64,000 nt of DNA from contig JAJQDI010000028.1 in NCBI GenBank assembly GCA_021202275.1, forward strand, positions 1 to 64,000, read 5' to 3'. The DNA comes from Bacteroides sp. GTDB taxonomy: Bacteria; Bacteroidota; Bacteroidia; Bacteroidales; Bacteroidaceae. Under the pieces are notes generated by a model. That model was not told the DNA's origin. It did not search any database and saw only the letters and a program-made list of their open reading frames with translations. Every line of letters begins with the position of its first letter. Position 1 is the first letter of the stretch. Shown piece after piece: positions 36,005-43,398 of this stretch. The position numbers and the translations under genes are program-made.

Positions 36005-36241
36005 GAATAAACAGTTTATATGTAATTACGATGTATGGATTTACAATGATCAGATAAAAAAAGTTTTGAGTTCTAAATTCTGAATAATGCTTCTCTTATC
36101 AGACAGAAGACCAAAAGACAAGAGGTGTAGAATTACATCTATCTATGGATTATAAGTGATGAGTTTTAAGTTATTACTTAAAACTTATAACTTTAAAGTA
36201 TTTCCAATCGTACATCGTACATCGTTAAATCGTAAATCCCT
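36005..36241. repeat. Heptamer repeat element between adaptor and ATPase genes
   Basis: The whole gap is filled: ATTACGA/TGTATGG/ATTTACA units after the ATPase start (about 36018-36042), a hairpin GTTTTAAGT-TATT-ACTTAAAAC (about 36161-36183) with flanking ATAAGTG and ACTTATA units, and CGTACAT/CGTAAAT units to the adaptor stop (36205-36238). Palindromic layout as in the other copies. Confidence 0.65.
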
Positions 36242-37423
36242 TTATCTTCTTCTTCCCGGAGGACCCGGCATAAAAGGATTCGTTGATCCCTGCTGGTTGT
36301 TTCCATTGCCGTTGCCTTCACCTGGCATACCGATGGATATGTCCGAAACAACTTGCGTACCCTCTGCGATCCCGCTAATGATCTCGGTCAGCATTCCGTT
36401 GGTGATCCCGATTTCCACACCGTGTGCCCGGAATACATTCCCTTCGCGTGTCCAGAGTTTGTAAGGTGCTTCTGTATCTATCACCTCATCTTCCTTGCCG
36501 ATCAGGATCGGTTCCGGAGTGAATCGCAGTGCTTTGGAAGAAACACTCAGTACATCCCTGCGTTCCAGGGTATAGATGGTCGTGTTGGCTGTCATTCCGG
36601 GTTTCAGTTTCAGGTCCGGATTGTGTGCGGAGATCACTACCTCGTAGGTCACCACATTGCTCGTAACAGTTGCTTCCTGACGCACCTGTGTCACAAATCC
36701 TTCAAAAATGTCGTTCGGAAACGCATCTACTGTAAAGTTGACACGCAGTCCTTCGGTCACTTCACCTATATCCGCTTCATCCACATCTGCGATCACCTGC
36801 ATAGCTGTCAGGTCATTGGCAATCAGGAAGAGCGTCGGTGTACTGAACGAAGCTGCCACGGTCTGTCCCTCTTCCACATCCTTACTCAGTACCACACCAT
36901 CGATCGGAGAGTAGATCGTAGCATATCCCAGGTCTGTTTCCGCCCGGGCCAGGTTGTTGCGGCTTACGTCATAAGCATTCTTGGCTGTCTGATAGCTATA
37001 AAATGCCGTTTCGTAATCCGTGGCGGCAATCAGCTGGCGGTCGTACAAGGCTTTCATACGTTCGTAATTGCGCTCCTGATACTCCAGCTCTACCTGCGCC
37101 GATGCCAGGTTGCTTTTGCTGGTTGCCAGGGAGTTGAGCAGATTGATCTTGTCCAGTTCAGCGATCACCTGTCCCTTCTTCACTTCCGAGTTGTAATCTA
37201 CATAGATCTTATCTACAATACCTGATACCTGCGTACCTACTTCTACCTGTGTCACCGGTTCCAGTGTTCCCGTGGCGGTTACAGAGGTGTTTATATCTCT
37301 TCGGGCCACCTCTGTCGTCACATAGGTCACCCTGTGTTTGGGAGTACCTCCCCAGACCAGCCATGCTACGATCCCGGCAACTACCACTACCAGTGCGATC
37401 AGGATCCATTTTCTGTTTTTCAT
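36242..37423 (-). CDS. HlyD/MacA-type periplasmic adaptor of an efflux pump
   Basis: 393 residues. One N-terminal membrane helix (WILIALVVVVAGIVAWLVW), lipoyl halves around a coiled-coil hairpin (TGTLEPVTQVEVGTQVSG to about 190, with DGVVLSKDVEEGQTV), beta-barrel and membrane-proximal domains, and a low-complexity tail rich in Gly, Asn and Pro. It bridges the MacB permease to the TolC-like channel. Standard family length; all parts present. Confidence 0.93.
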   Translation of the reverse strand: MKNRKWILIALVVVVAGIVAWLVWGGTPKHRVTYVTTEVARRDINTSVTATGTLEPVTQVEVGTQVSGIVDKIYVDYNSEVKKGQVIAELDKINLLNSLATSKSNLASAQVELEYQERNYERMKALYDRQLIAATDYETAFYSYQTAKNAYDVSRNNLARAETDLGYATIYSPIDGVVLSKDVEEGQTVAASFSTPTLFLIANDLTAMQVIADVDEADIGEVTEGLRVNFTVDAFPNDIFEGFVTQVRQEATVTSNVVTYEVVISAHNPDLKLKPGMTANTTIYTLERRDVLSVSSKALRFTPEPILIGKEDEVIDTEAPYKLWTREGNVFRAHGVEIGITNGMLTEIISGIAEGTQVVSDISIGMPGEGNGNGNNQQGSTNPFMPGPPGRRR

Positions 37424-37489
37424 TCGTTCTTTGTTATTGAATGGGATGTTTAATGATTCACTTGTTATAAACTGAGATCAGAAAGAGGC

Positions 37490-38866
37490 TCACAATGAGA
37501 TTGCCTCTCCCTGATAAAACCGGAGTAACTGTGCGTTCAGAATGGCCATGTATTTCGCCTGTACCAATTCCTGTTGGGAGGCAAGCAGATTGTTCATTTC
37601 CGTGAGCAGTTCCACTGTATTTTTCATTCCTAACTCAAACTGCTGCCTGACCAGGTCGTAACTGATCTCAGCACTGTTCACCGTTTCCCGGGCCGCCAGA
37701 TAGCGTTGCTGCGCCGTATTGGCATCCAGCCAGATCCCTTCTACGGTCGAATAGAGAGTCTTTTCTTCATTCATCATATCCAGTACACTGGCTTCTCTCT
37801 CTATCCGGGCTTTTTCCACCGCGCTTTTGGTCTGCCGGTTATTAAATATAGGTACAGATACCGACACACCCACCGCGTTGTTCCAGCCACGTTTGAGCTG
37901 TTCGCCGAATCTATAATCACTTCCGCTCGTGTTGTTAGTGCCGATCCCCGCGTTCAGGCTCACGGTAGGCATATACGCGGCTTTCGCAATATCAATCCCT
38001 ATCTCCGAGGCCTGTATCCCCAACCGGCTCGCTTCGATCTCCGGACGCACAGCAAGTGCGGAGGCAAATACATCGGATACTGTGGGCAGTGGGGCCAATA
38101 CCCGATCTTCTTCCAGTTCGGGAATGGCAATGATCATCTCCTGTTCAAAGTCCAGTTCCAGCAACTGTTTCAGTTGCAGTTTATAGTTTTCCAGGGCAGC
38201 CTGCGCGTTGATCAGCTGGTATTTGTCGTTGCTGTACTGAGACTCCAGTTGCGCCAGGTCACTCAGAGCGATCTGGCCCACCTCCAGCAATACCCTCGCA
38301 CGGTCTCTCTGTGCTTCGGACAGTTCCAGCGTACTTTCATTGATCCGTACCGATTCGGCCGCGTACAGGATCTGTATGTACGCCTGTGTAATAGCCTCTT
38401 CAATGCTGTTCTCCGATTGGTACAGATCCAATTCCGAAATGCGATAATTGATCTTCTGCTGTTCAATGGTCTTCAACCTGCGACTACCGTTGTAAAGGGT
38501 CCACGACGAATTCAGCCCATAGTTACCGCTATAGGTGGTTTTGTCCGAACTCCGGTAGGTTTCATAATTTCCATCTCCGGTATCTATCACGTCGGTGTAA
38601 GTGCGGTTGTACGGGTAGTTCACCACATCCTGCGAGATACTGAAAGAGAGATTGGGAAAAAGAGCAGCCTGGGCTGTCTTGACATCTACGTAGCTGCTTT
38701 CGGCGTTCAGCCGGCTGCGTTGTACAGTGATGTTGTTCTCCAGCGCGTAGCGGATACTGTTTTCCAGGTCCCATACTTCCGGAATCTCCTGTGTTGTGAG
38801 CGGGTTCGTGTAACCAAAGGCTCCCAGACAAAGCATACTTGCTGCGATTTTTCGTAGATGTTTCAT
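37490..38866 (-). CDS. TolC-family outer membrane efflux protein
   Basis: 458 residues with a signal peptide ending near residue 25 and the two OEP repeats (residues about 30-225 and 240-455) of long heptad-rich helices, e.g. LELSEAQRDRARVLLEVGQ and VRQQFELGMKNTVELLTEMN. It forms the outer-membrane channel of the exporter and is the first gene of the leftward operon, with its own promoter. Confidence 0.93.
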   Translation of the reverse strand: MKHLRKIAASMLCLGAFGYTNPLTTQEIPEVWDLENSIRYALENNITVQRSRLNAESSYVDVKTAQAALFPNLSFSISQDVVNYPYNRTYTDVIDTGDGNYETYRSSDKTTYSGNYGLNSSWTLYNGSRRLKTIEQQKINYRISELDLYQSENSIEEAITQAYIQILYAAESVRINESTLELSEAQRDRARVLLEVGQIALSDLAQLESQYSNDKYQLINAQAALENYKLQLKQLLELDFEQEMIIAIPELEEDRVLAPLPTVSDVFASALAVRPEIEASRLGIQASEIGIDIAKAAYMPTVSLNAGIGTNNTSGSDYRFGEQLKRGWNNAVGVSVSVPIFNNRQTKSAVEKARIEREASVLDMMNEEKTLYSTVEGIWLDANTAQQRYLAARETVNSAEISYDLVRQQFELGMKNTVELLTEMNNLLASQQELVQAKYMAILNAQLLRFYQGEAISL

Positions 38867-38892
38867 AAAAACGGTGTTGTTGTTTCGTGAGA

Positions 38893-38924
38893 CGAAGGTA
38901 AGTTGCTATGTTAACACAAACAAA
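38893..38924 (-). promoter_or_regulatory. Candidate promoter of the exporter operon
   Basis: Minus-strand TACCTTCG (38893-38900, one mismatch to TAnnTTTG) with TTTG at 38921-38924 exactly 20 bases upstream. The tolC-like start codon is 27 bases downstream. Confidence 0.5.
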
Positions 38925-38997
38925 AACGATAGACAGAACGAAAAGTTTTGCCGTCAAACTCTTTTTTTTAGTCGATATTTAACTTTTTGTGTTTTTA

Positions 38998-39029
38998 TTT
39001 GTTATAATAAAGAAAATTTATTAGTTTCG
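38998..39029 (+). promoter_or_regulatory. Candidate promoter of the cyd operon
   Basis: TTTG at 38998-39001 and TAGTTTCG at 39022-39029, 20 bases apart; one mismatch in the -7 element. It drives the DUF4492 gene at 39073 and is back to back with the exporter promoter. Confidence 0.5.
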
Positions 39030-39072
39030 TAATCAGCAAGAACGTACAAAGTTCTGTTTAATAACCTTCTCC

Positions 39073-39294
39073 ATGAAAAAAACAATTCAGAACATATGGA
39101 ACTTTTATAAAGAAGGCTTTCAGAGCATGACGCTTGGCCGTACCTTATGGCTTATTATTTTAGTAAAACTATTCGTCATGTTTGCTATTCTGAAGGTATT
39201 CTTTTTCCCCAATTTCCTCCGACAAAACGCTATCGATACGGACAAAGACGATTATGTGGCTACCGAACTGATCGAACGTGGTATCCACCCCTGA
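39073..39294 (+). CDS. DUF4492 small membrane protein, bd-oxidase associated
   Basis: 73 residues with a basic/aromatic start (MKKTIQNIWNFYKEGFQSMT), one membrane helix (LWLIILVKLFVMFAILKVFFF) and an acidic tail. The DUF4492 family is found directly before cydA in Bacteroidetes. The inference is a small accessory subunit of cytochrome bd, analogous to CydX but unrelated in sequence and placed upstream instead of downstream. It lies 34 bases before cydA. Confidence 0.85.
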   Translation: MKKTIQNIWNFYKEGFQSMTLGRTLWLIILVKLFVMFAILKVFFFPNFLRQNAIDTDKDDYVATELIERGIHP

Positions 39295-39328
39295 ACCATA
39301 TTCTTGTTACACACTTAACAGATAGCAT

Positions 39329-40906
39329 ATGATAGAAAGTATTGACAATGCATTGATTGACTGGTCGAGGGCACAATTCGCACTCACCGCGATGTATCAC
39401 TGGATCTTTGTGCCCCTTACACTGGGGCTGGGGATCATTATGGCTGTGATGGAGACCATCTATTACAAAACCGGTGATGAATTCTGGAAACGCACGGCAA
39501 AGTTCTGGATCAAGCTGTTCGGTATCAATTTTGCGGTGGGTATAGCTACCGGACTGATCCTGGAGTTTGAGTTCGGAACCAACTGGAGCAACTACTCCTG
39601 GTTTGTCGGAGACATCTTTGGCGCTCCGCTGGCCATTGAAGGTATCCTTGCTTTCTTTCTGGAAGCCACCTTTGTTGCCGTACTCTTCTTCGGCTGGGAA
39701 AAGGTGGGTAAAGGGTTTCACCTGGCCTCCAACTGGCTTACCGGCATCGGTGCTACCCTCTCTGCCTGGTGGATCCTGGTGGCCAATGCCTGGATGCAAT
39801 ATCCGGTAGGGATGGAGTTCAATCCGGATACCGTACGTAACGAAATGGTCAACTTCACCGAAGTAGCCTTTTCACCGGTCGCGGTGACCAAGTTTTTCCA
39901 CACGGTATTGTCGGGCTGGGTACTGGGTGCCGTGTTTGTCGTGGGTATCAGTTGCTGGTTCCTGCTGAAACAACGCAACATCCGTTTCGCGCTTGCCAGT
40001 GCGAAGATCGGAGCCATTTTCGGTATTGTAGCTTCCGTACTGGTAGCCATTACCGGCGATAGCTCCGGGTACGATGTAGCACGGGTGCAACCCATGAAAC
40101 TGGCTGCTGTGGAAGGGCTGTACGAAGGACAGGAGAGTGCCGGACTGGTAGCGGTAGGTATGCTCAACCCTAAAAAGAAAACCTACGACGATGGTGTAGA
40201 ACCGTTCCTGTTCCGTATAGAGATCCCTAAGATGCTCTCGTACCTGGCGGCCCGTGACGGAGATGCTTTTGTACCGGGTATCAAAGACCTGATCGAAGGG
40301 GGATACCGGCTGCCCGATGGCACTGTGGCCCTCTCGGCCGAGCAGAAGATAGAGAAGGGACAGATGGCCATCACCGCCATGGCACGCTACCGCGAAGCGA
40401 TGAAGAACGGCAATCAGGCACAAGCCGATGAATACCATCAGATACTCCGCGAAAATGCCCCCTATTTCGGGTACGGTTACATCAAAGACCCGCACAAGCT
40501 GGTACCCAATGTACCTATCAATTTCTACGCATTCCGCATCATGGTGATCCTCGGAGGATACTTTATCCTTTTCTTTGCTCTGGTGATCTTCTTTAGCTAT
40601 AAGAAGAAACTCGAAACGCTGAAATGGATGCAATGGATTGCTATACTCACCATCCCGCTGGGCTATATCGCCGGACAAGCCGGTTGGGTGGTTGCCGAGT
40701 GTGGTCGTCAGCCCTGGGCCATTCAGGATCTGTTGCCCGTGTCGGCAGCTATATCGAAATTGCAGGTGGGTTCCGTACAGACCACCTTCTTCATCTTCCT
40801 GGTACTCTTCACACTGCTGCTGATAGCAGCCATCGGTATCATGGTGCGTGAGATCCGTAAAGGTCCTAACGGAGAAGAAGATCCTTCTTCCGACGCGGCC
40901 ATGTAA
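39329..40906 (+). CDS. cydA: Cytochrome bd ubiquinol oxidase subunit I
   Basis: 525 residues, nine membrane helices. Subunit I holds heme b558, b595 and d. His24 (in MYHWIFVPLTLG) corresponds to the first heme ligand; the signature AECGRQPWAIQ is present near residue 457. It oxidises quinol and reduces oxygen with very high affinity, used by gut Bacteroidales under traces of oxygen. Second gene of the DUF4492-cydA-cydB operon. Confidence 0.97.
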   Translation: MIESIDNALIDWSRAQFALTAMYHWIFVPLTLGLGIIMAVMETIYYKTGDEFWKRTAKFWIKLFGINFAVGIATGLILEFEFGTNWSNYSWFVGDIFGAPLAIEGILAFFLEATFVAVLFFGWEKVGKGFHLASNWLTGIGATLSAWWILVANAWMQYPVGMEFNPDTVRNEMVNFTEVAFSPVAVTKFFHTVLSGWVLGAVFVVGISCWFLLKQRNIRFALASAKIGAIFGIVASVLVAITGDSSGYDVARVQPMKLAAVEGLYEGQESAGLVAVGMLNPKKKTYDDGVEPFLFRIEIPKMLSYLAARDGDAFVPGIKDLIEGGYRLPDGTVALSAEQKIEKGQMAITAMARYREAMKNGNQAQADEYHQILRENAPYFGYGYIKDPHKLVPNVPINFYAFRIMVILGGYFILFFALVIFFSYKKKLETLKWMQWIAILTIPLGYIAGQAGWVVAECGRQPWAIQDLLPVSAAISKLQVGSVQTTFFIFLVLFTLLLIAAIGIMVREIRKGPNGEEDPSSDAAM

Positions 40907-40929
40907 TTCTAACCTAAAAAACGATTCAC

Positions 40930-42078
40930 ATGGATACATATCAATTCCTGCAACACTATTGGTGGTTAGTTGTCTCTCTGCTGGCATCCTTCCTGGTATT
41001 TCTGCTTTTCGTACAAGGAGGCAACTCCCTGATCTTCGCTCTGGGCAAAACCGAAGAGGAGCGTAAGATGCTCATCAACGCTACCGGACGCAAATGGGAG
41101 TTTACCTTCACCACTCTGGTCACTTTCGGAGGGGCTTTCTTTGCCTCCTTCCCGCTTTTCTACAGCACCAGCTTCGGAGGTGCCTACTGGCTCTGGATGA
41201 TCATCCTGTTCAGCTTTGTACTGCAAGCCGTGAGCTACGAATTCCAGAACAAAGCAGGCAACCTGTTGGGGCGGAAGACCTATCAGGTATTTCTGGTGAT
41301 CAATGGCGTAGTAGGTCCCCTTCTTCTGGGAGGCGCAGTAGCCACCTTCTTCACCGGATCGGCATTCTTAGTGAGTAAAGAGAATATGCTCGGAGGGGCC
41401 ATGCCGGTGATCAGCCACTGGGCCAACGGCTGGCACGGTCTCGATGCCCTGGCCAATCCCTGGAACGTAGTCATGGGACTGGCTGTCTTTTTCCTGGCGC
41501 GTGTGTTGGGGATTCTCTATGCCATCAATGTCATCCTGGATAAAGAACTCAATGAGCGTTGCCGCCACAAGCTGATGATCGAAGCCATCCTCTTCCTATT
41601 GTTCTTCCTGGCTTTTCTGATACGTACACTCTTAGCGGATGGATACGCAGTTAATCCGGTGACACAGGAGGTCTATATGGAGTCTTACAAATACCTGCAC
41701 AATTTCCTGCAGATGCCCGTCGTACTGATCGTCTTTCTGGTCGGAGTGGTACTGGTGCTTTCCGGTATCGGTCTCACGGTTTTCCGCGATGGTTTCCGCA
41801 AAGGCATCTGGTTTTCCGGAGCAGGTACCATCCTCGCGGTACTGGGATTGCTGTTATGTGCCGGATGGAACCACACAGCCTACTATCCTTCCACCGCCGA
41901 TCTGCAAAGCTCGCTCACCATTACCAACAGTTCATCCAGCCTTTTCACCCTGAAAGTGATGGCCTATGTGTCACTGTTCGTACCTGTAGTGATCGGCTAC
42001 ATCTTCTATGCGTGGAGATCCATCGATAAGAAGAAGATCACCGCCGAAGAGATGAAAGGAAAAGGACATGCCTATTGA
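40930..42078 (+). CDS. cydB: Cytochrome bd ubiquinol oxidase subunit II
   Basis: 382 residues, eight or nine membrane helices, beginning MDTYQFLQHYWWLVVSLLAS. Subunit II carries no heme but is needed for oxidase assembly. Conserved stretch FQNKAGNLLGRKTYQVFLVINGV is typical. It is 23 bases after cydA. No clear U-tailed terminator; a G+C-rich hairpin lies at 42091-42116. Confidence 0.95.
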   Translation: MDTYQFLQHYWWLVVSLLASFLVFLLFVQGGNSLIFALGKTEEERKMLINATGRKWEFTFTTLVTFGGAFFASFPLFYSTSFGGAYWLWMIILFSFVLQAVSYEFQNKAGNLLGRKTYQVFLVINGVVGPLLLGGAVATFFTGSAFLVSKENMLGGAMPVISHWANGWHGLDALANPWNVVMGLAVFFLARVLGILYAINVILDKELNERCRHKLMIEAILFLLFFLAFLIRTLLADGYAVNPVTQEVYMESYKYLHNFLQMPVVLIVFLVGVVLVLSGIGLTVFRDGFRKGIWFSGAGTILAVLGLLLCAGWNHTAYYPSTADLQSSLTITNSSSSLFTLKVMAYVSLFVPVVIGYIFYAWRSIDKKKITAEEMKGKGHAY

Positions 42079-42090
42079 TGTGTCTTGAGT

Positions 42091-42116
42091 AGCCCGGAAT
42101 GTCGGCTTTCCGGGCT
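42091..42116 (+). other. Stem-loop after cydB
   Basis: AGCCCGGAA pairs with TTCCGGGCT around an 8-base loop, 12 bases after the cydB stop. No T run follows, so it is at best a weak terminator or a 3' stabiliser. Confidence 0.45.
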
Positions 42117-42185
42117 GGAACAAGGGTCAACGAAGCGATTGTCTGATTTATAAAATATCACCATGGATGGGCTCAGTCATCTGTC

Positions 42186-42256
42186 TATTCTAACCCAGGG
42201 TCGGTACAGAGAAGCCGTAGCGGTAGCAAAGGCGGAACAAACGCTACCCTGGGAAA
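42186..42256 (-). repeat. Degenerate GC-rich intergenic repeat, inverted copy
   Basis: Read on the minus strand it begins CCCAGGGTAGC and ends CGACCCTGGGTT, so its own ends are also an inverted repeat. Resembles 20690-20760 and 42420-42490. Confidence 0.4.
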
Positions 42257-42419
42257 GTAAGAAAATCAAATGAAAAGAGTCTTGAAAGAACAACCGAAAA
42301 TGGTATTATTTTTATGGGTAAAACTAAAATCATTGATAGGTGTGGAGTGAACAGGTGTATGTTTGTACTTTGATTTCTTCGATCGTTCTTTCAGAACTCT
42401 ATGGATTTGCATAGGTTCC

Positions 42420-42490
42420 TTTCCCGGGGCAACGTTCGCTTCGGTTCCTTGTGCTCCCTTGCCCCTGGGTGAGGATGGATAGGGCCTTCA
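42420..42490 (+). repeat. Degenerate GC-rich intergenic repeat, copy 3
   Basis: Shares TTCGCTTCGGTTCCT and CCTGGGTGAGG blocks with the copy at 20.7 kb; followed by AGGGCCTTCAGCCCGC. Confidence 0.4.
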
Positions 42491-42620
42491 GCCCGCTGGC
42501 TGATGTTCCGGATTCAGATCGACAAGGCTTCCAGCCCCATAGGACATCCCGATGGAGAGTCGTATGGCGTTAACTGTGTGGGTCATGGATTCATTCTAAA
42601 ACCCTTTCGGATTTTCATAT

Positions 42621-42696
42621 TTACGACTTACGACTTACGACTTACAACTTACAACTTATCACTTACAACTTATCACTTACGACTTATAACTTATAA
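42621..42696. repeat. Heptanucleotide tandem array ACTTAYN
   Basis: About ten head-to-tail 7-bp units: ACTTACG, ACTTACA, ACTTATC, ACTTATA in varying order. Same units as in the gaps around pgl and the exporter genes. The array supplies the last codons and the stop of the frameshifted lipoprotein gene on the other strand. Confidence 0.75.
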
Positions 42697-43029
42697 AGCG
42701 TTCCTATCGTTGTTCCCGACAGGATATGTACCAGGTCAATTTGTCCTTTGTTTATGATCCCTTCCAAAGGCGAATGATCCTGATTGCGCGGGCGCAGGTG
42801 GGTGATATTCTCTTTCCTATCGTAGGTATATCTGTAGATAGTGTGTAGAATACCTGTAGTAAGGATCAGCTCGCTCTCCGTCCGGGAGATAAATTTCAGG
42901 GTGATATAGGATTCGTTGTTGAGTTCCTGGCACCATGCCGTTCCGGCCAGGGAAGCCGTATCCTCGTCACATTCGCAGGAGAAAAAAACAGCAGGCAGAT
43001 AAAAGGCATAAGAAGATTAACTTTTTCAT
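42684..43029 (-). pseudogene. Frameshifted small lipoprotein gene
   Basis: ATG at 43029 opens a signal peptide MKKLIFLCLLSACCFF; the frame then stops after 20 codons. If the A7 run at 42982-42988 had six (or nine) bases, reading would continue as FSCECDEDTASLAGTAW... for a total of about 114 residues, to a stop at 42684. The corrected protein has a lipobox (FFSC) exactly at the frameshift, then a polar beta-rich body with ESYITLKFISRTESELILTT. Family not recognised. Either decayed, phase-variable, or a sequencing error. Confidence 0.6.
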
Positions 43030-43310
43030 GTTACTTATTTTTCATGTAGTTAGATAATACATTACTCTTTCCGTACAAAAGAGCATATTTTTTTCTTTCG
43101 GATAAAAAAGTATATATATTCAAAAATGTTTAGTTATCACTAGTCTGATAAAATGAATCCAAACAGTATCTAATCCTTTTCCTTGATCCTCTATCCCCAA
43201 AAGAACGGACATATTTATCAGAAAACCGTATGGCGAATATGAGATTTTTATCTTACAAATCAAAGACAATAAACGTTAAACATCGGTTTCCCATCTTTAC
43301 GCTCGCGCAT
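43030..43310. other. Intergenic region without a supported gene
   Basis: AT-rich; contains no convincing open frame (one at 43230-43532 runs over a terminator and into nagB). Presumably holds the lipoprotein promoter. Confidence 0.45.
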
Positions 43311-43360
43311 AAAAAAACCGGAAACTACAAAAGGTCAGTACCTTTACGTAGTTTCCGGTT
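43311..43360 (-). terminator. Terminator of nagB
   Basis: 13-bp perfect stem (43316-43328 with 43348-43360) with further inner pairing, followed on the minus strand by seven T residues. 38 bases past the stop. Confidence 0.88.
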
Positions 43361-43398
43361 GGAAATTTATTTTTTAATCCTATTTCATTTCTGTGGCA

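Larger units (their letters stand above)
42117..42620. other. Intergenic region with GC-rich repeats
   Basis: No gene supported. Contains two degenerate copies of the GC-rich repeat also seen near 20.7 kb and leads into a 7-bp repeat array. Confidence 0.5.

Noticed and set aside
36353..38857. Long rightward frames over the adaptor and tolC genes
   Set aside because: Antisense to well-supported genes.
42621..42696. Possible CRISPR array
   Set aside because: Units are 7 bp with no spacers and no cas genes nearby.
42503..42757. 84-codon frame with repeated TTYDL/TTYNL units
   Set aside because: The apparent peptide repeat is produced by the 7-bp DNA array; no start signal.
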